From Lachnotalea sp. AF33-28 (GTDB lineage Bacteria; Bacillota; Clostridia; Lachnospirales; Lachnospiraceae): a stretch of 59,879 nucleotides of DNA. Shown here piece after piece: positions 1 through 8,085 of this stretch; position 1 is the first letter of the stretch, and every line of letters starts with the position of its first letter. The notes below the pieces were generated by a model. It ran no database searches, was not told the DNA's origin, and saw only the letters and a program-made list of their open reading frames with translations. Position numbers and translations under genes: made by a program. Where the stretch lies: assembly GCF_003477885.1 (NCBI RefSeq), contig NZ_QUEE01000001.1:527002-586880 (forward strand), read 5' to 3'.

Positions 1-66
1 AGGCGCGCGGAGATGAAATCTTTCTAAAATTCGTTAAGTTTTTATCTCATGCTTTGAGGTTCCGCC

Positions 67-504
67 TCATGAATCCAGCACAATGGTGAAGGGACCGTCA
101 TTGATCAGATCCACTTTCATATCCGCGCCGAAGCAGCCGTGTTCCACCACTGGAATCTCCTCCCGGCATTTTTCTATAAAATATTCATACAGCATGTTTG
201 CTTGCTCCGGCTTCGCTGCCAGAGTAAAGCCGGGACGGTTGCCATGGCTGCAGTCCGCATACAGCGTAAACTGTGACACCACCAACAGCTCCCCGCCTAT
301 ATCGCGGATGGACAGATTGGTCTTGCCGTTCTCATCCTCATTGATCCTCAATGCGGCCAGCTTTTTTACCAGCTTATCCGCAGTTTCTTTCGTATCCTCA
401 TGGCCCACGCCCAAAAGCACCAGATACCCCCGGCCAATGCCGGCCACCTTTTCCCCGTCAATTGTGACGCCTGCCTGCAGCACTCTCTGTATCACCAAAC
501 GCAT
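67..504 (-). CDS. dtd: D-aminoacyl-tRNA deacylase
   Basis: Cytoplasmic proofreading enzyme that hydrolyses D-amino acids (and Gly-Ala mischarges) from tRNA. The product is 145 residues, the normal family size, and begins MRLVIQRV with the family core near residues 75-85 (GELLVVSQFTLYAD) and the C-terminal block NRPGF near 92-96. I chose the ATG at 504 because GAGAGGG lies 8 nt upstream; a GTG 9 nt further upstream would overlap that ribosome binding site. It lies 27 bases downstream of the GH105-like gene on the same strand, so it may be read from the same transcript, although the functions are unrelated. Confidence 0.95.
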   Translation of the reverse strand: MRLVIQRVLQAGVTIDGEKVAGIGRGYLVLLGVGHEDTKETADKLVKKLAALRINEDENGKTNLSIRDIGGELLVVSQFTLYADCSHGNRPGFTLAAKPEQANMLYEYFIEKCREEIPVVEHGCFGADMKVDLINDGPFTIVLDS

Positions 505-531
505 CCTGTTCACCCTCTCTTTTGCGTATTA

Positions 532-1647
532 TCAGATTTCCATGCCTTCACAAAGGGCGATGAGCGCCAGGGACTGACCGTAGGCCATGGGCGCGATCAT
601 GATGTTCTTGTAATGCTCCGCATTATCCCCCATGCCGGTGCCTGCGGAAACGTTCAGAACGGTTCCGTCTTCCGCCACGTTGTCGCAGATTGCCGCCAGG
701 GCTTTCTTAGCACAGGGAAGATAGGAATCGTCCACAATTCCCAGCTTGATGGCCTTGATTATGCCGGCTGTAAAGCCAGAACTGCCGGATACCTCCTCAT
801 AGCTGCTCTCATCATCCAGAACCGTATGCCACAGCCCGGAAGGAGCCTGCAGCTTTGCCAGGGTGGCGATCTGCGTCCGCAGCGTATCTTCAATATAAGA
901 TCTTACGCCGCTGCTTATGCGGTCTCCCACGGTTTCCAGGAAATCGGATGCAGCCACGGTGAACCAGCAATTTCCTCTGCACCAGAAGATGCCGCCGAAA
1001 TTGCTGTTCAGGTTGAAGCTCCAGCCATGATAGAACAGACCGTTCTTCTTCTCATACAGATATTTGATATGAATCAGCATCTGCTTTACCGCCTCATCTA
1101 TGTAATCCTGGCGGTCATATCTGACACCCATCTTGGACAGGAACAGCACGGCCATAAACATCGTGTCAGCCCAGATCTCCCCATCGTTTAAATGCACGCC
1201 GTACCGGTTTCCGATGGCCGTGGTAACATGCTGGAAACCGCCGTCTTTCGTCTTTGGCAGCTCATGCATCAGCCACTCAGCGCGCTCCATGCACATATTC
1301 TCATAGGCCGGCTCATCCACACGGCTGACGAGATCCACCAGCGTCAGGAAAGGCGTTGTGGTGTTTATATTGGAGGAAGGCAGACCGATTTTCCGGTTAT
1401 CCTCATACCATTTTTTCAAAAACTCATCATACCTCTGATCGCCGTAGAATTTCTGAAGCTTCAGCAGCCCATACAGCCCTACGCCCTGAGGCCAGTCCCA
1501 TTCCTGTATGCCGAAATCCCTGGCAATCAGCCCTTTTTTATGGGATTCCTTAGAGGTCTTTTTGTCCATCTCCTCATCGGCCTTCCCCAGATTCATCAGC
1601 TTGTTGACCACAAGCTCGGCTTTCTCAATTAATCTTTCCCGTTCCAT
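532..1647 (-). CDS. GH105/GH88-type unsaturated uronyl hydrolase
   Basis: Likely removes the unsaturated uronic acid from the non-reducing end of oligosaccharides made by polysaccharide lyases (for example rhamnogalacturonan fragments, as YteR does). The 371-residue protein has the (alpha/alpha)6-barrel pattern of the family: WDWPQGVGLYGL in the first third, the block around WADTMFMA, which carries the catalytic Asp of family 105, then LFYHGWSF and FWCRGNCWF. No signal peptide is visible, so it acts on imported fragments in the cytoplasm. AAAGGAG lies 6 nt before the ATG. A GH28 enzyme and a sulfatase lie nearby on the same strand, which supports a pectin-like or sulfated uronic-acid substrate; the exact substrate is not known. 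Confidence 0.85.
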   Translation of the reverse strand: MERERLIEKAELVVNKLMNLGKADEEMDKKTSKESHKKGLIARDFGIQEWDWPQGVGLYGLLKLQKFYGDQRYDEFLKKWYEDNRKIGLPSSNINTTTPFLTLVDLVSRVDEPAYENMCMERAEWLMHELPKTKDGGFQHVTTAIGNRYGVHLNDGEIWADTMFMAVLFLSKMGVRYDRQDYIDEAVKQMLIHIKYLYEKKNGLFYHGWSFNLNSNFGGIFWCRGNCWFTVAASDFLETVGDRISSGVRSYIEDTLRTQIATLAKLQAPSGLWHTVLDDESSYEEVSGSSGFTAGIIKAIKLGIVDDSYLPCAKKALAAICDNVAEDGTVLNVSAGTGMGDNAEHYKNIMIAPMAYGQSLALIALCEGMEI

Positions 1648-1761
1648 ATTAATCTCCTTTTGCGGTTCGCTTTCGCCCGCTTATTCTGTCATTGCAGGCG
1701 CTTAAATTATTCTATCAAACGCCTAAGTAATTGTCAATTTTGCCGAACCGGCCGAGGGTGC

Positions 1762-1794
1762 GGTCCTCATAGGGATGCCTTAACGCCCCTACGG
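1762..1794. repeat. Fragment of dispersed intergenic repeat
   Basis: The segment starting GGTCCTCATAGGGATGCCTT resembles the inner part of the palindromic element at 36.9-37.1 kb (GGTCCTCATTGGGATCCCTT, read from its right arm), with a few mismatches over about 33 bases. It lies between the GH105-like gene and the small DUF1874-like gene and is directly followed by a hairpin. Confidence 0.4.
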
Positions 1795-1826
1795 AAATGG
1801 GCAGGCTGCGTGCAGCCTGCCCATTT
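1795..1826. terminator. Strong hairpin, probable terminator
   Basis: A 15-bp perfect inverted repeat (arms 1795-1809 and 1812-1826, AAATGGGCAGGCTGC) starts 17 bases after the stop of the minus-strand gene ending at 1843. The better T-rich tail (TTTTGTTTT) is on the plus strand, so it could stop transcription from either side. Confidence 0.6.
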
Positions 1827-1842
1827 TGTTTTCGGCAGTTTC

Positions 1843-2217
1843 TCATTCAGTTCTGGAAACGAGTTCACAGTAGACGTATATGTTCTTGATCTTCTTGGCT
1901 TCGTTTCCGTAGGCGGTACGTATGACCGGTTGTGTCTCAGAAGGCGTTTCATACAGGCGGAATACCAGTCCGTCCTGCCCCACCTCCATCAGCGCCGGCT
2001 CTTTATGTTCAAAATTCTTCTTGTCAATTCCCAGATAGTCATAGATTATGTCTTCGATAGCGTTGTTTGTCAGGCAGCAGATCATATCTTCCTCCGAATG
2101 GAGATTCATGATCGCGCTGGCTTCGTCAAAGGTCAGATCCACGAATTTGTATGTTCCATGGCCCAGAAGCTTTGACAGTGAGGTATCATCCAGCAGCATA
2201 AACGGATATTTCAGCAT
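1843..2217 (-). CDS. DUF1874 (STIV B116-like) family protein, possible
   Basis: A 124-residue protein starting MLKYPFML; GGAAGGG precedes the ATG at 2217. I assign it tentatively to DUF1874 from its layout: an early LDDTSL block, FVDLTFDEA, a central helix (CLTNNAIEDIIYDYLG, about 46-61) and DGLVFRLY near 80, followed by a charged helix and a final strand YVYCELV. DUF1874 includes viral AcrIII-1 ring nucleases, which cleave cyclic tetra-adenylate using a His in an IGHxxT motif. By my alignment from memory the equivalent position here is Asn (LTNNAI), so that activity is not expected. No CRISPR array or cas gene is in the window. Its role is unknown; a lineage-specific structural or binding protein is equally possible. 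Confidence 0.55.
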   Translation of the reverse strand: MLKYPFMLLDDTSLSKLLGHGTYKFVDLTFDEASAIMNLHSEEDMICCLTNNAIEDIIYDYLGIDKKNFEHKEPALMEVGQDGLVFRLYETPSETQPVIRTAYGNEAKKIKNIYVYCELVSRTE

Positions 2218-2365
2218 ACACACCCTTCCTTTCCTGACGTCTGCCCGCATGCCAAACCGCGGGCACCGCATTGACTTTCTTCCACTATACCCGATTCTGC
2301 AGTGACTTGCAACAATTGTTAATATAAAATCAGGAATGTCAATTTATAGTCAAACAATTCAGGGT

Positions 2366-2461
2366 TTATCCACAGACTTTTCCACTTTGTCCACATCTTA
2401 TGCCCAATATCCACCTGCTTTCCCCACGTTCTCCACAATTTATCCACAGCTTTGTGGATCC
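2366..2461. other. DnaA-box-like 9-mer cluster
   Basis: Within 96 bases there are two perfect TTATCCACA boxes (2366-2374 and 2440-2448), two one-mismatch boxes (TTGTCCACA at 2387-2395, TTCTCCACA at 2429-2437), weaker ones at 2378-2386 and 2407-2415, and a reverse-strand GGATCCACA at 2453-2461. Nearly all point the same way, and two pairs are directly adjacent. An AT-rich stretch (2305-2362) precedes them. The region lies between the starts and ends of two minus-strand genes, not next to dnaA or dnaN. Known roles of such clusters outside the origin are titration of DnaA or DnaA-controlled transcription. Confidence 0.6.
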
Positions 2462-2508
2462 GTGAACGGATACATAACAGATCAGACGGCGGGATACCGC
2501 CTCCGGCC

Positions 2509-3840
2509 TCATGCCTCTTCCGCATTTTCAAACCGGCACTGGGTGCAGTTTTCCGTCACAATAAAGCCGTCCCACTCCTTCATGGCAGGCTCCAGGCGTT
2601 TCACACGCCAGTTTTTCACGGTGAGCCCGTGAATCCCCCTGGCATAGAGTGCCGGTATGCTGTGAGCATATACATTGCGCTCCGACGGCTGTTCATCAAA
2701 CAGGCCTCCGGCCTGGGTGCCCTGACGGCACATGGTCATCTCCATATCGCAGATGGTGATATCCTGGACCGGACATCCGTCATCGGCCGCCAGAAAGATA
2801 CAGGATTCCGATGCGATCCGGATGTGGTCAAAGGAAACTCCGCAGATCCTGCCCGTAAATTCCTGACTGCCTTTCCGGCGCGTATTGGACAGAAAGACCG
2901 GTTCACCCTTTCCCCACCAGTCCGGCGCGAAATCACGCCCGCCGGCATTGGCATAACGCCTCACCGCGCCGGTCAGATGATGAATCTGTATATTTTCAAC
3001 GGTTCCTCCATCCCTGACCCAGATGCCGACAGCCCTGGAGCAGTCCTCGATCACACAGTCGGACAGGATGATATTGCGGATATCCCCATGGGTCTCCGTG
3101 CCGATCTTGAGCGCAGAGTCGTGGGAATGCAGCACACACCCCTTTATCACCACATTCTGACAGGGACCGTATTTTTCGGTCATGGGCTTGGTGGTCTTTA
3201 CCACAATGGCATCGTCCCCTGTCTTGATTATGCAGTCGCTTATCACCACATCCTGACAGGAATCCGGATCTATGCCGTCATTATTGGCGCCTCTCACATT
3301 GTTGAGAATCCGTATTCCCCGTATCATTACCCTGCGGCAGCCGGCCATATGCAGGGTCCACAGTGCTGAATCGCGGAAGGTGACTCCTTCTATCGTAAGA
3401 TCCGTGACATCTTCCAGCAGGGTCATCCTGGTACGAAAGCCGCTGAAATTGAGCGGACACTCACCTGCTCCGTTGTCCGCGCCGTCATCCTTTAAGATCA
3501 GACGGCCCTGGCCGTCGATCACACCCCGGCCGGTGATGGAAATATCCTCAGCATGTCTTGCTCCGATAAAGCAGCCACTGTTAAGCTCCAATTCGTCCGT
3601 ATCAGCGCCCTCCTGCAGAAAATCCTCTTTTTTCAGGCTGCATTTCAGCACCGCCCCCTGATCCAGATGAAGATTTACATGGCTTTTCAGCTCAATGTGT
3701 CCGCAGAGATATTCTCCGGCAGGTACGCTCACCGTGCCGCCGCCCTCCTCGCAGGCCGCGTTGACCGCCCGCTGGATAAACGGCGCGTTATTTTCCTTTC
3801 CGGTTGACGCTCCGTAATCAATGATATTATGTACTGACAT
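2509..3840 (-). CDS. Glycoside hydrolase family 28 (polygalacturonase-like)
   Basis: A 443-residue right-handed beta-helix enzyme predicted to cleave alpha-1,4-galacturonosyl or related uronosyl links. The N-terminus has the pectate-lyase-like IIDYGAS...GGGTVSVPAGEY pattern; the centre has NNDGIDPDSC and TGDDAIVVK, which match the GH28 NTDG and DD catalytic blocks, followed by HSHDSALKIGTETHG in place of the classic GHG/RIK region. No signal peptide is seen, so it is probably intracellular and acts on short oligomers. The ATG at 3840 has GAGG 9 nt upstream; a GTG at 3864 is less likely. It ends a three-gene run with the 591-residue protein and the sulfatase. Confidence 0.85.
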   Translation of the reverse strand: MSVHNIIDYGASTGKENNAPFIQRAVNAACEEGGGTVSVPAGEYLCGHIELKSHVNLHLDQGAVLKCSLKKEDFLQEGADTDELELNSGCFIGARHAEDISITGRGVIDGQGRLILKDDGADNGAGECPLNFSGFRTRMTLLEDVTDLTIEGVTFRDSALWTLHMAGCRRVMIRGIRILNNVRGANNDGIDPDSCQDVVISDCIIKTGDDAIVVKTTKPMTEKYGPCQNVVIKGCVLHSHDSALKIGTETHGDIRNIILSDCVIEDCSRAVGIWVRDGGTVENIQIHHLTGAVRRYANAGGRDFAPDWWGKGEPVFLSNTRRKGSQEFTGRICGVSFDHIRIASESCIFLAADDGCPVQDITICDMEMTMCRQGTQAGGLFDEQPSERNVYAHSIPALYARGIHGLTVKNWRVKRLEPAMKEWDGFIVTENCTQCRFENAEEA

Positions 3841-3921
3841 CCCGTTTTCCTCTTTTCTTTCCACTTAAGTGCCGCCTCCACAGTATATTGCAGAGGCGGC
3901 AGAACTTCACACCGATATGTG

Positions 3922-5697
3922 TCAGATGTTATGGGTAACATACACCCTGTTGCCGTCCAGCATATGGTCCCACATGATCTCTGCTTTCTTTCTAAGCTGT
4001 TCGACAAAATGAGGGCCGTAGAGGAAGATATCCTCATGTGCTTCATCCGTCATTAGCAGGATCTGTTCCTCGTAGCCGTCCAGCAGGTCCGCCAGCAGGG
4101 TAACATTGTCGATCTCGGCTCTTGTTATATTCTGAAATTCTTCAATGCGCCTGTCATCCCTGGTTGGCCAGCGCAAAGACAGTTGTGGAGGTGTCTCGAA
4201 GTCCGTGCGGTCAGCCAGTTCCTGGAACTGCACGGCATTTGTTATATTATCGTAAAAGCACTCCTGCACCTTAAGGCGGCGTATCAGCAGGGACAGCTTC
4301 TCTGCGTCCATCCGGCTCTCCTTATCCTCCAAAATCTGCTGCAGCAGATCTATGGCCTTATCCATGCTCTTTCTGGCCTGAAAAACGGTCTGGGTGATCA
4401 GAAATGCGGAGGTGAATCCCCGCACGCCTTCAATGCCCTGCAGGTTCATGAGATCCGCCGCGTCCTCTTGCGTCAAAGCCTGGAACTGGTATTTTCTGTA
4501 GTACTCCTTTTCCTCTTCGGGCAGCTCCAGGGGGAAGAGCAGAAACGGCCGGTTGATCCACCTCTGATGCTGACACCCATACATGATCAGATCCAGCCCC
4601 GTATGGGAAAGATGCTTGTAACTCTCATCGATGTGATACCATGCGTCCAGAAGTTTCGGCCCACAGGCGGATCCTGCGATCTCACAGGCGGTATCCCTAA
4701 GCAGATCCAGGCAGTCCGCCATGCTGTTAAGCGGCCGGTGAAGAGCCTTCCTGCCGCAGAGAAATGCCTCCTCAAAATCCGATCTGGGCATATCCACCAC
4801 CACGATGGGCGTGTCTGCCTGCCTGGCCTGCTGCAGGAATCCTGCATAACGCACCATCCGCGGTATCTTTTTTACAGGCTGTTTTGGCGCTCCCAGATCC
4901 GCTATGATCGTGATGGGGCGCATGCCGCGGCAGTCCAAGCTGTTCACGATCTGGTTTTCTTTCAGCCTAGGCCATACAGAACCGATCTGCTCCTCCGGCG
5001 CCTTGAAATCTATATTGGCGTTGAAATGGATGACCGCGTCCGTGCCGCCCTCTCTGGCGCCTTCCGAAAGCGCGTCTATAAATCCAGCGATGCGGTCGGC
5101 CATCATGCGGTGCCTGCAGTGTGACGGACCGTTGGGTCCCACATAGGTGCCCCCGCTCCAGCAGACGCCTCCTCCGCTGTCGTTGCTCATAAAGTTAAAG
5201 AAATCTATGCCGGTGCGCTGTACCAGCTCCCGCATGGAGCTGCGGTACATCGAAAGCACCTCCGGATGGTCGATACAGGGGCTGTAATAGGGCTTGGTGG
5301 ATCTCCTTGGATGGTCGCAGCGCGCCCCCCTCCACTGGGGATGATCCCGGTATACCTCCTCCGGCAGCCAGAAGGGCTCATTGGAAAAAAGCGCCGGGCG
5401 CAGTCCGAGTCTCTTTAAGATATCGCAGCGGGCCTGCACCAGCTCCATGCATTCTGCGATATGCTCCTGAGGCAGATATTGCTTAAGCTGCGGCGGGCAC
5501 ACCAGCTTGAACAGCTGGGCATGCCCCATGCTCCAGTTAGAATACGGGTCCTTTAAGTCGCGCTCCCACATCCAGCGGCTTCTGGGCAGGTCTCCCACCA
5601 TCATGTGGGTTCCGCCCAGTTCCTTCACCTGTCCGGCACACTCTTCAAAATCTTTCAGGCTGTCTGTCGCGACGTGATAGATCACTTTATGTTCCAT
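3922..5697 (-). CDS. Unrecognised 591-residue putative glycan-acting protein
   Basis: I do not recognise a named family. The sequence looks like a TIM-barrel glycosidase: an opening strand VIYHVATDS, a proline- and aromatic-rich first half (for example ALFSNEPFWLPEEVY), FFNFMSNDSGGGVCW near residue 165-180 with a possible acidic site, CRHRMMADRI, VIHFNANIDF, then an all-helical C-terminal third rich in Leu, Glu and Arg. No signal peptide or membrane segment is present. The start is 3 bases after the sulfatase stop, with GGAG motifs inside the end of that gene, so the two are translationally coupled. Position between a sulfatase and a GH28 enzyme suggests it acts on the same glycan; this is inference. 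Confidence 0.6.
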   Translation of the reverse strand: MEHKVIYHVATDSLKDFEECAGQVKELGGTHMMVGDLPRSRWMWERDLKDPYSNWSMGHAQLFKLVCPPQLKQYLPQEHIAECMELVQARCDILKRLGLRPALFSNEPFWLPEEVYRDHPQWRGARCDHPRRSTKPYYSPCIDHPEVLSMYRSSMRELVQRTGIDFFNFMSNDSGGGVCWSGGTYVGPNGPSHCRHRMMADRIAGFIDALSEGAREGGTDAVIHFNANIDFKAPEEQIGSVWPRLKENQIVNSLDCRGMRPITIIADLGAPKQPVKKIPRMVRYAGFLQQARQADTPIVVVDMPRSDFEEAFLCGRKALHRPLNSMADCLDLLRDTACEIAGSACGPKLLDAWYHIDESYKHLSHTGLDLIMYGCQHQRWINRPFLLFPLELPEEEKEYYRKYQFQALTQEDAADLMNLQGIEGVRGFTSAFLITQTVFQARKSMDKAIDLLQQILEDKESRMDAEKLSLLIRRLKVQECFYDNITNAVQFQELADRTDFETPPQLSLRWPTRDDRRIEEFQNITRAEIDNVTLLADLLDGYEEQILLMTDEAHEDIFLYGPHFVEQLRKKAEIMWDHMLDGNRVYVTHNI

Positions 5698-5700
5698 CGG

Positions 5701-7047
5701 TTACAGGTTCTCCTCTCCTTCAAAAAGCACTCTCTGACCCATGTTTTCCTTTTCCGCCGGCAGGATCACCGGGGCGGCCTCACCGGCCCTTTCCATGCAT
5801 GCGATGAGCTTGGATGCCAGCACTTTGCAGACCGGCTCATGGGCCTTGGAATGGATCAGGTTATGCAGTTCATAAGGATCATGTTCCAGATCATAGAGGA
5901 AGGTCTCGGTATAGGTATCGCTTCCGGAATCCCAGATCGGATGTTTATCCAGCGCCTCTACCGAATATTTCCAGCGCTTTGTCCGGATCGCCCTGCCCAC
6001 CTGCGTCTCGCTGATCTGCACGAACACCTCCTGGGGCCATTCCGTCTGCTGCCCGTGAAGCAGCGGCAGGATGGAGCGCCCCTGCATGTCATCGGGAACA
6101 CCGATACCGCAGGCATCCAGAAGTGTCGGAGCCACATCCACGAGGCTTACCATCTCCCGCAGCTTGCCGCCGCCCGTGAAAGGCCCGCCGTAAAAGGCCA
6201 TCGGTATGCGGATGGAGCTCTCATGGCAGGAGCGTTTATACTCTTCATTTCTGGTCTTGAAATGGCAGCCATGGTCCGTGGTGAACAGAAGGATCGTGTC
6301 CTCCTCTATGCCCAGGCTCTTTAAGGCGTCGCGGACTCTGCCAAGGGCTTCATCCAGACGCTTCACCATACCATAGTAGCCGGCCAGATGTTCCCATGCG
6401 GTCCCTTTCAGCGCACCCAGATCCGGCGGCATATAACCGGAAACCATATTTTTGTATACATCCGGAGCCGGGAAATCGTCAAAGCAGTTCTGGAAATGAG
6501 GCTCCAGGAAGGACAGGAATAAAAAGAACGGTTTCTCATCGTCCTTGTTCTCATCTATAAACCGGATGGCCGCATCGGTCAGCGCATCCACCCGGTAGCC
6601 GGGGAGGTGCACCGGATTGTCGTCATTGTCGTATACCAGCGTATTGTATGCTTGAGAAGTGTGTTCCAATGAGTTGGCTCCCAGCCACCACTGGTACTCT
6701 CCTCTCTCTTCTTTTGGCACGGCATGCCGGCCGTTGGCAAGATGCCATTTGCCTATGTATCCGGTGAAATAGCCGGCTTCATTAAAATAATGGGCCATCG
6801 TCTTGTGGTCGGGGGAGAGCACCACGCCATTGCGGTAATTGCCGATGGCGGTAGCGTATTTTCCGGTCTGCAGCACGCCTCTGGCCGGGCCGCAGACCGG
6901 CTGCGGAGTGAACGCCAGATCCACATGGGTGCCGTCCGACGCCATCCGGTCAAAATTAGGAGTCAGCCCGCATGGGTTATGGTGTGCTCCTGTCGTGTCA
7001 TAACGCTGCTGATCCGTAAAAAATACCACAACATTTTTCTTTTTCAT
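5701..7047 (-). CDS. Type I sulfatase, cysteine type
   Basis: Hydrolyses sulfate esters, here most likely on a sugar. The 448-residue protein opens with the metal-binding NVVVFFTDQQRYD and has the sulfatase signature C-G-P-A-R at residues 52-56, in which Cys52 would be converted to formylglycine. In anaerobes this is done by a radical-SAM maturase, which is not in this window. GYIGKWHL and FTTDHGCH supply further metal and sulfate ligands. No signal peptide is seen, so desulfation is cytoplasmic after uptake. The ATG at 7047 begins MKKKNVVV and has AAAGG upstream; an upstream in-frame extension of 30 codons lacks family similarity. It is the first gene of a run with the 591-residue protein and GH28. 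Confidence 0.92.
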   Translation of the reverse strand: MKKKNVVVFFTDQQRYDTTGAHHNPCGLTPNFDRMASDGTHVDLAFTPQPVCGPARGVLQTGKYATAIGNYRNGVVLSPDHKTMAHYFNEAGYFTGYIGKWHLANGRHAVPKEERGEYQWWLGANSLEHTSQAYNTLVYDNDDNPVHLPGYRVDALTDAAIRFIDENKDDEKPFFLFLSFLEPHFQNCFDDFPAPDVYKNMVSGYMPPDLGALKGTAWEHLAGYYGMVKRLDEALGRVRDALKSLGIEEDTILLFTTDHGCHFKTRNEEYKRSCHESSIRIPMAFYGGPFTGGGKLREMVSLVDVAPTLLDACGIGVPDDMQGRSILPLLHGQQTEWPQEVFVQISETQVGRAIRTKRWKYSVEALDKHPIWDSGSDTYTETFLYDLEHDPYELHNLIHSKAHEPVCKVLASKLIACMERAGEAAPVILPAEKENMGQRVLFEGEENL

Positions 7048-7182
7048 TTCTGCATTATCCTTTCCCTTTATATATTGGCATGCGCCGGCCCAAACGGTGC
7101 CGGCTTGTATACAGTTCATACTACTAATATACATCAATTTGCTGCACTTGTCACTTATCTTGAGTATTTTGGGACTGTCCGC

Positions 7183-7237
7183 GTAACAATTCAGAGTTAC
7201 CGCAAACCTCCCACATATGGCGGGTCAGAGTATGAAC
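7183..7237 (+). repeat. Dispersed intergenic repeat, copy 1
   Basis: This stretch carries the shared core CACATATGGCGGGTCAGAGTATG preceded by a TTCAGAGTTACCGCAAAC-like part, closely matching copies at 36.9 and 38.5 kb (CACATGGCGGGGCAGAGTATGG and relatives). It lies between the start of the sulfatase gene and the end of pgsA. Confidence 0.55.
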
Positions 7238-7259
7238 AGTTTCCCTGGGGCAGCAATAA

Positions 7260-7280
7260 GGAGCTGCTTACCGCAGCTCC
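7260..7280 (-). terminator. Hairpin overlapping the pgsA stop codon
   Basis: GGAGCTGC (7260-7267) pairs with GCAGCTCC (7273-7280); the loop holds the stop codon region of pgsA. On the minus strand it is followed by TTATT, a weak tail, so termination may be partial. Confidence 0.4.
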
Positions 7281-7837
7281 TCTCTCCTGTTCATTTTAAT
7301 AAATACCGGTATGTACATCGCAAAGCTTCCTATAATCACCGCACAGCATAACGCTGCGATGACAGTCTGCCATATCGCAGGCATTCCCGGGAAAAACAGC
7401 ATCAGGATCATTCCCGCATACAGCGTCGCGGTACAGATCTTGCCGAACCACATGGCGCCGTCCAGTTTGCGCCCCACACGTTTCATGGAGATCAGATTGG
7501 CCGCCAGCAGAAACAGTTCCTTCATAAGCATAACGATAAATACGATGCGGAAAATTTCGACTTTAAACATAACACAGAATGCGATGGCGCACAGGGTCAG
7601 CTTATCGGCCACCGGATCCAGCGCCTTGCCAAGCTCCGTCACCATATTGAATTTTCTCGCTATCTTTCCGTCAAAGAGATCCGTGATGCCAGACAGCAAT
7701 ATGACTGCCCCGGCAATCAAATAATCTTTCATCCCGTCAGCCGTACAATAAAAATATACAAAAAGCGGAATCAGCAGGATGCGGAAGTATCCCATGATGT
7801 TCGGTATACTGAAGATTTCCTTCTTTGTCAATTTCAT
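7268..7837 (-). CDS. pgsA: CDP-alcohol phosphatidyltransferase, PgsA type
   Basis: Integral membrane enzyme that joins CDP-diacylglycerol with glycerol-3-phosphate (phosphatidylglycerophosphate synthesis) or a similar alcohol. The 189-residue protein carries the complete family motif DG-x2-AR-x8-G-x3-D-x3-D (from FDGKIARKF to LDPVADK, about residues 60-83) and four or more hydrophobic segments (for example ILLIPLFVYFY, YLIAGAVILLS, IVFIVMLMKELFLL). The start has GAGGTGAGAAC before the ATG and begins with the family-like NIPNIMGYFRI. It has its own promoter. Among CDP-alcohol transferases, PgsA is the best match by size; a cardiolipin-type or unknown alcohol acceptor cannot be excluded. Confidence 0.88.
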   Translation of the reverse strand: MKLTKKEIFSIPNIMGYFRILLIPLFVYFYCTADGMKDYLIAGAVILLSGITDLFDGKIARKFNMVTELGKALDPVADKLTLCAIAFCVMFKVEIFRIVFIVMLMKELFLLAANLISMKRVGRKLDGAMWFGKICTATLYAGMILMLFFPGMPAIWQTVIAALCCAVIIGSFAMYIPVFIKMNRREELR

Positions 7838-7858
7838 GTTCTCACCTCACTGTACCAA

Positions 7859-7885
7859 TACTGCATTGCATTGCGCTATGCAGTA
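7859..7885 (-). promoter_or_regulatory. Stem-loop at the pgsA transcription start
   Basis: TACTGCAT (about 7859-7866) and ATGCAGTA (7878-7885) form an inverted repeat just downstream of the -10 element and about 20 bases before the pgsA ribosome binding site. It could be an operator or a 5' mRNA hairpin. Confidence 0.35.
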
Positions 7886-7888
7886 CTA

Positions 7889-7917
7889 GTATTACATCCC
7901 AGCCGCACAAATGTCAA
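7889..7917 (-). promoter_or_regulatory. Sigma-A promoter of pgsA
   Basis: TTGACA (7912-7917 on the minus strand), a 17-base spacer and TAATAC (7889-7894). The predicted start lies about 45 bases before the pgsA ATG. Confidence 0.7.
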
Positions 7918-8085
7918 TATTCATACGCATGTACCCACTATTTTTATGTAAAAATAATTATTTCTTTAGATTCCCGCAATATTACGGCAATATTTGCATT
8001 ATATACTGAAAACATATAAGTATCCGTAATCCGGCTGCTGCAAAGAAAGCAGCTCTGCATCCGTCAATAAGGGGGAGGAAAATTC

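Noticed and set aside
2305..2461. Chromosomal origin of replication
   Set aside because: DnaA boxes are dense, but no dnaA, dnaN or recF is near and genes on both sides are read in the same direction; kept only as a DnaA-box cluster.
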